Origin: Oligoflexia bacterium
Lineage (GTDB): Bacteria > Bdellovibrionota > UBA1018 > CAIMNF01
Direction of reading: 5' to 3'
Assembly: GCA_903842755.1 (NCBI GenBank)
Contig: CAIMNF010000509.1
Location: 1-31,197, forward strand
Length of the DNA stretch: 31,197 nucleotides
The notes beneath the pieces are model-generated. The model made no database searches. It had not been told where the DNA came from and saw only the letters and a program-made list of their open reading frames with translations. Each line of letters starts with the position of its first letter. The stretch's first letter is position 1. The translations under genes and the position numbers were made by a program. Below, piece by piece: positions 1 through 8,293 of the stretch.

Positions 1-1191
1 AAAGTTTTCTTTTTCGACAAAAAAACCTGAATTAGGTGAAAGCAAAAACGTTCGGTCCATTCTCACTGAATTGATATACGCTTGGAGCGGATCAAAAGTT
101 TGCTCTTCTTGTCGTATAGAGTTATTTCCTAGATTTGCTAAGAAGAAGGGAATCACCGTATCGATCGCCGTTTGTTGTTGAGCAACAGAGCCTATTTGAC
201 CATTCCATAAAGGGGACATTCCAATACAGCCTGGGGAATCGCTTGTTTGCCACTGGGTGTTGTAGAAATCATGGTTTGCTCCCCATACCGCAATCATCGA
301 TTTAGGTAAGGCGGGCGATTCTTTCGTTTGACTTAGCATTCGGTCGAATGGCTTCATTCCCTCCAGGTCGGAGACGTCACCATCACACATCGGCAGCAAA
401 ACATTCCAAGCGCTTCCCGTTGCGTTTAATGTCAAGTTGGTTTGTCCGTCCACTGGCCCGATTTCGAAAATTGCTTTAAACTGAATCGGGTCTACTATCT
501 GTTTCTGCCATGGCAATTCAGGTTCCGGTTGAGTTTGGTCTTCGTAGATTGTTTTTGCGGCACGTACCCCTTCGCCTCCCCGCGAATGGCCCAATAATCC
601 GATGTTTTGAAAATCGATTTTATTTTGAAAAAGCAGATTGTCTACCGGATTTTGGTTTTCATCTATTAATGGAATTCCGCCAAAATGATTAAGTTGGCTC
701 AGCACCTGCAGGTGCCGGAGGACCAGTCTCCCGCGTGCCAAGTTTAGTCCCCAATCGCCGTGCGCGGAATCAGCGTTACCGCAAGTGATTCCGCGATTTG
801 CGTTCACTGAAGCAACAATGTAGCCCCTTTTTGCAAGTTCAATGGCTAAATATTCATATCCTAAATAGCTTGGAATGGGACTACTTCCCGCAGGGCATAC
901 TCCGGTAAACGTATATTCGCAGCCGGTCGTGGTTGTCGGCGTTCCTGGGTCGTTGCTGATGATGCCGCAAGTATCGTGATTTCCGTGAAGCATGACAATC
1001 ATCGGCAAAGGACCTGTTCCTAGATCGGTCGGCCAATAAAGTTTACCCCAAACCTCGGTATACGTGTCGGCTAAAATTTCTTGATCTTTTGTAGGGGAAA
1101 AACGGTACTCTGCCGACGAATAATTTTTTGCGGGAATCTGCCATTGAGCCTGGCAAAGAGAGTGAATCAGGGTAAATAAATAGAGGATCAT
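1..1191 (-). CDS. Secreted alpha/beta hydrolase, C-terminus beyond window edge
   Basis: The frame is open from an ATG at 1191 to the left edge, about 397 codons, so the gene is partial. Residues 1-16 form a hydrophobic signal peptide, which places the product outside the cytoplasm. An oxyanion-hole-like MLHGNHD (about residues 66-72) precedes the nucleophile elbow LGHSRGG, which fits GxSxG with Ser as nucleophile. Later CDGDVSD and GANHDF motifs could supply the acid and the His. This pattern is that of large secreted alpha/beta hydrolases (esterase, lipase or depolymerase type); the substrate cannot be read from sequence. The preceding gene ends 13 bases upstream. The string AAGGTGAT, a good Shine-Dalgarno match, overlaps that gene's stop, so the two are probably one operon. 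Fold confidence is high, substrate unknown. Confidence 0.8.
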   Translation of the reverse strand, partial: MILYLFTLIHSLCQAQWQIPAKNYSSAEYRFSPTKDQEILADTYTEVWGKLYWPTDLGTGPLPMIVMLHGNHDTCGIISNDPGTPTTTTGCEYTFTGVCPAGSSPIPSYLGYEYLAIELAKRGYIVASVNANRGITCGNADSAHGDWGLNLARGRLVLRHLQVLSQLNHFGGIPLIDENQNPVDNLLFQNKIDFQNIGLLGHSRGGEGVRAAKTIYEDQTQPEPELPWQKQIVDPIQFKAIFEIGPVDGQTNLTLNATGSAWNVLLPMCDGDVSDLEGMKPFDRMLSQTKESPALPKSMIAVWGANHDFYNTQWQTSDSPGCIGMSPLWNGQIGSVAQQQTAIDTVIPFFLANLGNNSIRQEEQTFDPLQAYINSVRMDRTFLLSPNSGFFVEKENF

Positions 1192-1204
1192 GATTTGTTC
1201 TTGA

Positions 1205-2032
1205 TCACCTTTTCATCAATAACGTCGAAGAACGTGTTTGAGTTTGTGCATTGTAAAAAACGACTTCGTAATCGGTACGCGCGTTCAGTCCGCCCGTGTC
1301 TAATTGCAAACGATTATCAAACGTTCCTTCTGGCAATGCTTGTTGACTCACTCTTCTTCCATCAAGAGTGTAAAGTATGACCACACTTGATGAACCTGAA
1401 GTATTAATGAAATCATCGGGGAGCCTAAGCTCCGCCGTATTTCCAATTACGGGGTTAGGATAAACGGTTATTTTGGAAAGGGAGTTGCAACGGGGGCCGA
1501 TGCAGATGGGGCGAGAAAATACATACGCGTTATTATTGAATGCCGAATTCAGATCGACTTCTGCGACCGAATTCCGGTATTGCGGATAAAGAAAACTGAG
1601 GTAGTTCACAAATGACCAAAGGCAGTATTGACCCGAAGGGAGTGAGGAGGGGAGTGGAACATTCTCAATATAGGGAATGAAGATTGCCCCTGCGGCAAGT
1701 CCTGAGACATAATTGTTGGCTAGTAATTTCGCGTTAGAATCTAAAGGCGAGGGATTAAGGCGTGAGCTATTGCACCCAAAGCCCACCGGATAAGGAGAAA
1801 GAAACCAACCGACAAAAAAAGGAGTGGTGGCATCTCCAGAACCAATATTTTGAAACACATTTTGAGCAGTAATCGTCTGTTCAGAACTGAGCTGGTAAGC
1901 ATTGGCGGGCTGCGTGCTATTCGGAAGATTTGCAGAAGAGGATGCAAGGTCAGGAAGTGCCGCTAAGCAAAGAGAGTTTAATAATAAAAATACTCCGAGT
2001 TGTGCAGCAAAAGCGAGGAAATGTCTTTTCAC
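1205..2032 (-). CDS. Exported protein with T9SS-like C-terminal sorting/FlgD-Ig-like domain
   Basis: 275 residues with a signal peptide (about 1-24, cleavage near CLAA). The middle is Asn/Ser-rich with several Cys and matches no family I know. Residues about 188-275 look like a type A C-terminal domain: ITVYPNP, then alternating strands with VVILYTLDGRRV, LDTGGLNARTDYEVVFY and a terminal SSTLLMKR. In Bacteroidota this layout directs substrates to the type IX secretion system. The same fold occurs as a FlgD-type Ig domain elsewhere, so a structural role is equally possible here. It is transcribed just before the secreted hydrolase, so the two may act together outside the cell. The ATG at 2030-2032 directly precedes the signal peptide. 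Confidence 0.7.
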   Translation of the reverse strand: MKRHFLAFAAQLGVFLLLNSLCLAALPDLASSSANLPNSTQPANAYQLSSEQTITAQNVFQNIGSGDATTPFFVGWFLSPYPVGFGCNSSRLNPSPLDSNAKLLANNYVSGLAAGAIFIPYIENVPLPSSLPSGQYCLWSFVNYLSFLYPQYRNSVAEVDLNSAFNNNAYVFSRPICIGPRCNSLSKITVYPNPVIGNTAELRLPDDFINTSGSSSVVILYTLDGRRVSQQALPEGTFDNRLQLDTGGLNARTDYEVVFYNAQTQTRSSTLLMKR

Positions 2033-2176
2033 GTGAAGAACTATAATAAATGAATCAACTTTGTCAATGCAGTTTCGAGAGGCATTTTTGTATTACACTT
2101 TATTAGTTTAATTAAAACGGTAAGTAATTTAAAGCGAACCGTGGATAGGGGTAGACAAAACTAAAATAGTCCATTA

Positions 2177-2797
2177 ATGTCTGGAGTCATGCTTTTATCA
2201 AAAATGACTCTCTTTGCCTTCAGCTTTTTATTTTTATTACCCGCGGGTTTTGCGCAAGAGAGGGCTTCAACAACTGGAAATATTCGCTGCAACGTTACTA
2301 GAAATAGTTTCTCCAAAAATGAGAGCGGGACGTATCAGGTTACCTGGGATTGGAAAGAATCGCCACTCTGTCTTATTGGAAAATTAGCGGGTGCAGTCGA
2401 CCTTTTTAGAGATAGCCCCCATCAGCCCGCGCTGATAAAAATCGGCGCGAGCATCGAGGAACCCATTTACTTTGTTCAAAGCACAGTAATGTTAACTTAT
2501 GGAAATTGTCATTTGGCTGTATGGACCGAGCGAGATGCACATTCAGCTAAAACCCTGACTTCCATGATGTTTTATTGGAAAAATCGTAAAAATAAAAAAG
2601 TCTATTCCGTAGATCATTCTACTTACTTTAGCCGCGACCAACAGGTCCTTTTTGATGCTCATTACAATCCTACTTTCCTGCAGGATCATTTAACAAAAGA
2701 AACTTTGATCCCCGCTGCTCCGGAGGACTTCGTGAAACACATCAATGGAGAATCGGAGGATGGCGGCTGCTTTTCCGGATGGCCTTACACAGACTAA
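2177..2797 (+). CDS. Exported protein of unknown function
   Basis: 206 residues that I do not recognise. Residues 1-26 form a clear signal peptide ending in LLPAGFAQ, so the mature protein should be periplasmic or secreted. The mature part has four Cys (in IRCNV, PLCLIG, GNCHLAV and GGCFSG), enough for two disulfides, and is otherwise of mixed polarity with no membrane segment. A TAAAAT hexamer at 2162-2167 lies ten bases before the ATG and there is no purine-rich ribosome site, so the transcript may have almost no leader. No sequence similarity to its neighbours is evident. Confidence 0.65.
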   Translation: MSGVMLLSKMTLFAFSFLFLLPAGFAQERASTTGNIRCNVTRNSFSKNESGTYQVTWDWKESPLCLIGKLAGAVDLFRDSPHQPALIKIGASIEEPIYFVQSTVMLTYGNCHLAVWTERDAHSAKTLTSMMFYWKNRKNKKVYSVDHSTYFSRDQQVLFDAHYNPTFLQDHLTKETLIPAAPEDFVKHINGESEDGGCFSGWPYTD

Positions 2798-2865
2798 TCG
2801 ACTTAAATCATTGAGAAGAATTTTAGTTGCCACTATTCTTTTTCAATATTCGTTATTTAATAATC

Positions 2866-2894
2866 TTGACCAAATTACTCAAACCGGTTAAAGT
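2866..2894 (+). promoter_or_regulatory. Sigma-70-like promoter for the 2903 gene
   Basis: TTGACC at 2866-2871 and TAAAGT at 2889-2894 are separated by 17 bases. The predicted transcription start, about seven bases on, falls at or next to the ATG at 2903, so the mRNA would be leaderless or nearly so. No Shine-Dalgarno site exists before this start. Confidence 0.5.
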
Positions 2895-2902
2895 CTGTCG
2901 CC

Positions 2903-4141
2903 ATGACAGCTCACAAAATGGTGTTCAATCGGTTTCTGAGTGTATTTTTGCCGGCTCTCGTTGCTCAGTCTAGCTTTGCCGGGTGCGAAGAAAAATTAAA
3001 TGCAAATCTTTATCCGTGGTCATTGCTTTCGCCCGACGATTTGCCAAAAGATAATCACGGTTATTTTGAAAAGCGCTTTATGGAGGCGCGAATGTTTAAT
3101 TACACGTACGCGTGGGAACAAGAGCAAATAGCGGCGCAGCGAATGCTGTATGAAGACCTTCGTGTCGCTGCAACCGATGAAGACCGTTATGCAGCGATTC
3201 TTAAGGCTGCTCCCCACTATCCGGATTTAGCAAATGAGTCTATTTTGAGCTTGGCTCAAAGCATTTCCACTCCGAGTCTCAGAGAAAAACTCATCGTTGA
3301 ACTTGGGAAGTACGTATTGCCGTTTCCGAATCGAAACCGATTAGAAACGTATCTAGAGCTTGCCAAGTATTTAAGAACACAAGACTTAAAGTTACAACTA
3401 GTTTATAATCTTGCGTTTCATACTCTTCTTGATCCATACGCGATCTACGAAGTCATTCATGAGACATTGCTGCAGTCCGATGAGCGCGATCAAGTCATTG
3501 ATCGCTACTTGCAGTTGGCTGAAAAGTTAAAGTTTGTCTCCACACGGTTGCAGATCCAACAATGGATGAAGTTATGCAACTCGCTTTCGCTCGCAAGGCG
3601 TGTCGAGCAAACATTGAAAGAAGTGAACCAGAATCAGCTACGATTCGTCGAAAACTTTAGTGAGCTCACCCGTCTCTTAGACGGCTTAGGGTGGACGCCG
3701 CTTTTGCCGAATCGTGAAATTCGTAAAGTGGAAATTCTACTAAGTCCTTCAAAGGAAACCCGCATTACCGTAAATTACCCGGCTCCAGGTGATGCGGTTG
3801 ATTCTTATAGCGAGGAAGTGCGAAAGGGGATTTATTACGCCGTTACTCACCATTTAAACTATATCGATCCCTCTGCGGTTGTGACCCGAGAGTCCGAAAT
3901 TAGAGAAATCGTCCTTGGGATTTATAATCTTAATTTTACCCACATTCTGGAGACCTATTTTGGATGGCACCGAACCGAGCTTCAAAGTAATGATCGAGTC
4001 GAGTGGCGTTCTCCGGATCTAAAGTTTAGAATTAATTTAAAGAATGGTCGCGAAGCGGTTCAATTGCCTCGCTATTCCCAGGCAGTAAAAGAGGGAATCT
4101 TAGATGCAGTGACCAGTCGTAAAAGTTACACCCAGCCGTAA
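2903..4141 (+). CDS. Exported helical protein of unknown function, possible lipoprotein
   Basis: 412 residues that I do not recognise. The N-terminus is a signal peptide ending SSFAGC. Cleavage could be by signal peptidase I after FA, or by signal peptidase II at Cys27 if FAGC is accepted as a weak lipobox. Residues about 30-270 are strongly alpha-helical, with Leu-rich amphipathic stretches suggesting a helical repeat scaffold, but I see no exact TPR or HEAT consensus. The last 150 residues are more mixed. The next gene starts 17 bases after the stop, so the two probably share the promoter at 2866. Confidence 0.65.
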   Translation: MTAHKMVFNRFLSVFLPALVAQSSFAGCEEKLNANLYPWSLLSPDDLPKDNHGYFEKRFMEARMFNYTYAWEQEQIAAQRMLYEDLRVAATDEDRYAAILKAAPHYPDLANESILSLAQSISTPSLREKLIVELGKYVLPFPNRNRLETYLELAKYLRTQDLKLQLVYNLAFHTLLDPYAIYEVIHETLLQSDERDQVIDRYLQLAEKLKFVSTRLQIQQWMKLCNSLSLARRVEQTLKEVNQNQLRFVENFSELTRLLDGLGWTPLLPNREIRKVEILLSPSKETRITVNYPAPGDAVDSYSEEVRKGIYYAVTHHLNYIDPSAVVTRESEIREIVLGIYNLNFTHILETYFGWHRTELQSNDRVEWRSPDLKFRINLKNGREAVQLPRYSQAVKEGILDAVTSRKSYTQP

Positions 4142-4158
4142 AGATGGAATGACCGAAA

Positions 4159-5214
4159 ATGAAGTTTCTTGGCCCCATCTTTTTGTCCCTATTCTTTTAT
4201 CACTTTGCTTCTGCTCAAGAGGAAATGCTGAAGAATTTTTTTTTGGGTCAAGTGGAACCCAAATATGTCTTCGATTTGTCCTCGCATGGAACTTTGGCAA
4301 AAATCAAAAGTGATCGAATATCCTCATTAAATGTAAAAATTTTGAAAAAACTTTCGAAGCTTGATTTCGTTCCCACGAAAGGCTTATACCCAAAAGTTGC
4401 TTACCCTTTGGCCATTTACTCTGTGGTCACAAAACCTTTGTATCGCCCGTGGGTGCTCACCGATTCTTTTAAGAGCCTCTTGGAGGTCGTACTGAAGAAG
4501 TTGAGTCAAAGCGGTTATCCGAACGTAAAGCTGGAGGTTATTCTAGCGGCCGCAGACCAGGCCTTAGGAGAATTAAAGGCACAAGGGAAAATCGGAGGTA
4601 TCTATTACGGGTTTAGGTATGGGTTAAATCAAATCCGAAACGAGCGTTTTTATATTTTTCTTTCTTCGGATGCAGAATCGGCGATTGAGTCCGTTTTTAA
4701 GGGGAATGAACCCCTAGCTGAATTAGCGCGAACCGCAATCGATGACGCAGAAATCGAAAGAAATGCCCTCAATCCTAGCGAGCTTTTCGAATTGAAGAAA
4801 ATAAAAGTTGCGACTCAGATCTTCTCGCGAAATTCGCCGTACGCCAACCTGCCTCAGGGATGGGAAAATAACCGCTATACTCCGGAAACTGCGCCAAAAA
4901 TTAACGGTGAAGTTCCACTGATTGCTTATTGTGGCGAACAAAGTAACACCATGCTTGAATTTGCGCAGCAGTTAGAAAGTCGCCATTACTTAAAATTCTT
5001 TAATGTCATTTCGCGCATCAAAAGCGATGGTTTATTTAATAATCATACGGCAGTGATCTTACAAAACAGGCGTTCAAAAGCTCTCTTTGTTTTAGACTCC
5101 TGGAATAGCCCCGGAGGCCAGGAAGCTAAAGTTTTTTCTTTTAAAAACTGGGCACTGAAAAAGTATCAAAACGATTTAGCAGCCAATCCCTGCAATCTTG
5201 CTTTAGGGGGTTGA
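4159..5214 (+). CDS. Exported protein with papain-like cysteine-protease-type C-terminal domain
   Basis: 351 residues with a signal peptide (1-19, ending ASA). Residues 20-245 match no family I know. The last third carries, in order, YCGEQSN (Cys258), NNHTAV (His296) and FVLDSW (Asp313). Cys-Gly-Glu, then His followed by a strand, then Asp-x-Trp is the catalytic layout of papain/transglutaminase-like families such as Tox-PL, where NCGE, H and D-P-W occur with similar spacing. I infer a secreted or periplasmic peptidase, deamidase or amidase with Cys258 as nucleophile. The large N-terminal part may act as a prodomain or give specificity. It lies in a probable operon with the upstream exported protein. 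The triad is visible; the family assignment is tentative. Confidence 0.6.
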   Translation: MKFLGPIFLSLFFYHFASAQEEMLKNFFLGQVEPKYVFDLSSHGTLAKIKSDRISSLNVKILKKLSKLDFVPTKGLYPKVAYPLAIYSVVTKPLYRPWVLTDSFKSLLEVVLKKLSQSGYPNVKLEVILAAADQALGELKAQGKIGGIYYGFRYGLNQIRNERFYIFLSSDAESAIESVFKGNEPLAELARTAIDDAEIERNALNPSELFELKKIKVATQIFSRNSPYANLPQGWENNRYTPETAPKINGEVPLIAYCGEQSNTMLEFAQQLESRHYLKFFNVISRIKSDGLFNNHTAVILQNRRSKALFVLDSWNSPGGQEAKVFSFKNWALKKYQNDLAANPCNLALGG

Positions 5215-5235
5215 TGTCAAGGAAGACCAGGAAAA

Positions 5236-6132
5236 CTAAAGTTCATAGGCGAGTCCCAAACTGCCAAAAAAGCGACTTCCAAACTGGTTCCACCCTAACC
5301 CTAAACGAATTGAGCTTGTTTTTGAGGTATGGAGTTGTGATTCTGTTAAAAATGGTACAGACCATTGAAAAGTACCTGGATTAGAGTAGTTGGGGGATGG
5401 GACCGTGGGTAAGTTATAGTCGCTTGCCATTAAGGCAATGCCGGCGCCAAACTTAAAAGAGTCGGAGAAATAATAATAAACGGTGGTGTGAAGGCGCTGG
5501 GTGTAAGTCAATTGAGCCGAGCTTTGATCCGTAAAAAGTGAAACATCGGCCGGAGTAACGCTCGATATTCCCAGACCAAAGATCATCCCCACGGCAAGGC
5601 TCCATTGATCCCACCCCTGTTGTGCAATCGGAAAGTTTTTCTCCACCCCAAATTCGGCCTCTGTAGTTTGGAGTACAAGCGTATAGGGCGGGGCACCGGA
5701 TTGGGAAGCGTTTAAAGCAATGGTAGTACCAAAAGTGCTGAGGCCATAATAAAGCTCAAATGCTCGCTGATGTGGGACTGGAACTTTTTCGTATTCCTTT
5801 TTTCTTTGAAGAGTAGCGCCATCATCGGGCTCGTCAGTAGAGGCGGGAGATCGAACGGGTGCGATCAAAAAGCAGTTAGGCGTACTGGAATACCATTTTC
5901 CATCGATTAAATACGAATAGAAGTCTTTTCCGTTCCCGGGAATCACTGCTACTTCGGTGGTCTTATTTTTGATCAAATCTGGAGAAACTAAATGATAGCG
6001 GGTCCCATCGAAGATGGAGATTTTACAGGTCGGGTCGCCCGCATTGAAACGAAGTTCCTGCCCAAGCGTATCCAGGCTGAAGATGTTTAAAAGTACGTAG
6101 CAAATAACTGAAACCGTGCGATTGAAGTCCAC
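5236..6132 (-). CDS. Exported two-domain protein, outer-membrane beta-barrel type (paralogue of 21672)
   Basis: 298 residues starting at a GTG, with AGAAGAAAGG directly upstream as ribosome site. A signal peptide ends near LGQE. Residues about 28-95 form a small domain bounded by two Cys (TCKISIFDG and TPNCFLI). After a charged linker (about 98-120), residues 121-298 alternate hydrophobic and polar residues with many aromatics and end in GSLGLAYEL, as in outer-membrane beta-barrels. Length, domain order and the paired-Cys domain match the protein at 21672-22559, so the two are paralogues. I know no function for this architecture. It converges with the protease-like gene at 4159, 21 bases away. 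Confidence 0.6.
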   Translation of the reverse strand: MDFNRTVSVICYVLLNIFSLDTLGQELRFNAGDPTCKISIFDGTRYHLVSPDLIKNKTTEVAVIPGNGKDFYSYLIDGKWYSSTPNCFLIAPVRSPASTDEPDDGATLQRKKEYEKVPVPHQRAFELYYGLSTFGTTIALNASQSGAPPYTLVLQTTEAEFGVEKNFPIAQQGWDQWSLAVGMIFGLGISSVTPADVSLFTDQSSAQLTYTQRLHTTVYYYFSDSFKFGAGIALMASDYNLPTVPSPNYSNPGTFQWSVPFLTESQLHTSKTSSIRLGLGWNQFGSRFFGSLGLAYEL

Positions 6133-6299
6133 CCTTTCTTCTCGGCGCTTTTCATCAAAATGTGAGGTTTATTAGGGTCAAAGCAATGACGTAAATTTTG
6201 TAATGGTTAAAAATCTTTAGTCTCCGGCGCGTCAAAATGAAGCTGGCCTGGGCGTTCCGCCGCTCTTTCCTGATCACACAAAAACCATGTTTCATTAAA

Positions 6300-7700
6300 T
6301 TAATGTGGCGTGGGTACGGCCCAGTAAGGTCCAGTAATGGTAGTGGAAGTGTTGACGGTGGCGGTTTCAGTTTCCAGACCCACGTAAACCGAGCGGCCAA
6401 AAAAGAACGGTAAACCCCAATCAAACATGCTGCTGGCGGTGCCAGCAAGGTTGTAAAATGCCGAATTTCCCGTCGTAAGCAAGGTGTCCGCATTCCCGAC
6501 GGAAAAGGTGTAGGCTTGCGATCCCGAAGAGCTATCATAATTTCCCATGGAAGCGCTATCGCTCCCCGTGGCACAAAAAAAGCCGGTAGCATCGCTGCAA
6601 GAGGAATAATTTCCAGGAAAGTAAAGGGCATTGGAGCCGCTATCTAAAAATGCCGCCGATGAGCTACTGTCCGTTCCCCCGTAGAGCGTACTGCTATATA
6701 CAGTCGCGATCGTAGCCGATATCGAGTCCGTACTCGACGCTTGTTGCCCGTTAGGGTCTGCTTGGAAAACACTAACGCCTGTAGGTGATCCTATTCCTAA
6801 ATCGTAATGCCCATGGACCCCGTTCGCTCCTGTCGCGGAGCTAACGGAAGGCAAGGTCAGTACAATTCCATTGTTATAGGGGGCCGAAAATTTTGAAATG
6901 GGATTGATGGTCTGGTTGGACGTAGAAACGGCTAGTAAGCAGCCGCCTCCGTCTACGCTACAATTGCCGGTATATCCGTCATAACATCCAGTGGAATCGC
7001 ATCCAAAGTAAATTCCGGGATTAGAATCGTCCGTGTGGGTACAGGCTTCTCCGCAATCTTGTTTAAAAATTCCTACACCCAGAATTCCATTATAGCCTGC
7101 GGTACAGGGATCCGTATCGGGACAAAGTGAGGCGCAGCCGGAAGGCATAGTAGAATAATTATAATCGATTACGTGAATGGGGATGTTGGTCGCAGTCTGG
7201 CCCCCTAGAATAATGTCCGCCGTCTTTATTGGACCCCAGTCTGCGCCAGAGCCGAACTCGGCACACTCAGCCAAATTAACCGTTTTGCCGTTCAATGTGG
7301 CCGTTTGCTGAGTTAGAGTTACGTTAGACGCAATGGCAGATGCAAAAACGCGTAAGCCATAACTTCCAGTGTCTAATAGAATATTGCTTACGACAGTGCA
7401 CTGAGATCCACTGGTATGATTCGGGTTGCAAATCGTTACCGATACTAACGGTTCATTTGCATAGATATAAGACCCTTCGCTCGTGGTGCTCGCAATGTAA
7501 AGGGGTATGTTAGTAGCAGAATTTCCGGTAGGAATTTGAGTAGCGGTGGCGCTACTACAACTTGTATTTGCCGCTGGGCAGCCACTGCTGGAAGGGGGCG
7601 AGGATGGTAACTGAGCAGATCCACACGCTACGAAAAGAAAAGAAAATATCGCCAGTAAAAAAGCCGCTAACGGGAACCTTTTAGCGTAATTCATTTTCAC
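6300..7700 (-). CDS. DUF3443-family lipoprotein with two pepsin-like D-[TS]-G-S motifs
   Basis: 466 residues. The signal peptide ends in a lipobox with Cys26 (FVACGS), so it should be lipid-anchored. DUF3443 hallmarks are present: VTICNPN, ILLDTGSYGLRVF (Asp110), AECAEFGSGADWG, ILGGQTA, GILGVGIFKQDCG and LDLGIG-like segments. A second FLDSGSNALYF (Asp353) follows. The two D-T/S-G-S motifs about 240 residues apart recall the paired catalytic aspartates of bilobed pepsin-like proteases, and many Cys could form disulfides. The start overlaps the end of the DUF2844 gene by 20 bases; the two families are known to occur together. The start is GTG at 7700 or ATG at 7694. Family confidence is high; protease activity is inference. 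Confidence 0.8.
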   Translation of the reverse strand: MKMNYAKRFPLAAFLLAIFSFLFVACGSAQLPSSPPSSSGCPAANTSCSSATATQIPTGNSATNIPLYIASTTSEGSYIYANEPLVSVTICNPNHTSGSQCTVVSNILLDTGSYGLRVFASAIASNVTLTQQTATLNGKTVNLAECAEFGSGADWGPIKTADIILGGQTATNIPIHVIDYNYSTMPSGCASLCPDTDPCTAGYNGILGVGIFKQDCGEACTHTDDSNPGIYFGCDSTGCYDGYTGNCSVDGGGCLLAVSTSNQTINPISKFSAPYNNGIVLTLPSVSSATGANGVHGHYDLGIGSPTGVSVFQADPNGQQASSTDSISATIATVYSSTLYGGTDSSSSAAFLDSGSNALYFPGNYSSCSDATGFFCATGSDSASMGNYDSSSGSQAYTFSVGNADTLLTTGNSAFYNLAGTASSMFDWGLPFFFGRSVYVGLETETATVNTSTTITGPYWAVPTPH

Positions 7701-8130
7701 CTACACCGGGTGGAAGTTGATTTACTAGCCACACTCGGCCCGAAACCGCGCCCATATGGCCCTCCATTTCCACATGGAGCCCATCGACCGTGGCATTGAT
7801 CGTTCCACCATGACGATGAGTACCGCGTGCAGCAACTAGAGCCTTTTGAAATTGAACTAAATGACTTCCTAAGTAAGTATCTAATTTTGGGTTGGATTTC
7901 CCTTTCCAGGTTAACGCAAATACTTTTTGATCTTGCCCAACAAATTCGTGTAAATTCAGCCATTTTTGCGAATGCTCATGAAGGTCATAATGTTTAAAAT
8001 GGCTGATTTTCAGCCGATGAGTCGCGCTTTGTTCTTGAGTTGAGTCCGTGGGAAGTTCGCCCAGCCTTGCAAAGCTGTACGGTGAATAGGAGCAAAAAAT
8101 AAACAGCAAGGAAACCAAATACGTTTTCAC
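7681..8130 (-). CDS. DUF2844-family exported protein
   Basis: 149 residues from a GTG start with a signal peptide (about 1-21, ending SFA). The body fits DUF2844: an N-terminal ATHRL segment, FALTWKGKSNPKLDTYLG in the middle, a Gly/His-rich GTHRHGG and a final GRVWLVNQLPPGV. It is first in a two-gene operon with the DUF3443 lipoprotein, with a 20-base overlap that implies translational coupling. The function of either family is not known to me; constant pairing suggests they act together in the periplasm. It lies just downstream of the nrdA terminator and so probably has its own promoter. Confidence 0.75.
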   Translation of the reverse strand: MKTYLVSLLFIFCSYSPYSFARLGELPTDSTQEQSATHRLKISHFKHYDLHEHSQKWLNLHEFVGQDQKVFALTWKGKSNPKLDTYLGSHLVQFQKALVAARGTHRHGGTINATVDGLHVEMEGHMGAVSGRVWLVNQLPPGVGENELR

Positions 8131-8172
8131 TAAGTTAGGCTAACAAATTTATTTCGTTGAGCCACTAAAGAA

Positions 8173-8204
8173 AAAGGCCAGCGGAAAAATTTGCCGTTGG
8201 CCTT
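8173..8204 (-). terminator. Rho-independent terminator after nrdA
   Basis: Twelve-base arms at 8173-8184 and 8193-8204 pair with one G-U, around an eight-base A/T loop. On the - strand the hairpin is followed by TTTTTCTTT. It lies about 90 bases past the nrdA stop and before the DUF2844 start, which fits termination of the nrdB-nrdA transcript. Confidence 0.7.
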
Positions 8205-8293
8205 TCTTCAAATGGATATGCATTTTGACAAGACCTGTAAAATTAACCGGTCAGGGAACGATCACCGCACTTAACCCCATCCCGTAATGGGGA

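Noticed and set aside
6155..6631. A 158-codon - strand gene overlapping the DUF3443 gene
   Set aside because: It lies in another frame of the DUF3443 coding sequence, has a Pro/Arg-rich shadow-like composition and no ribosome site.
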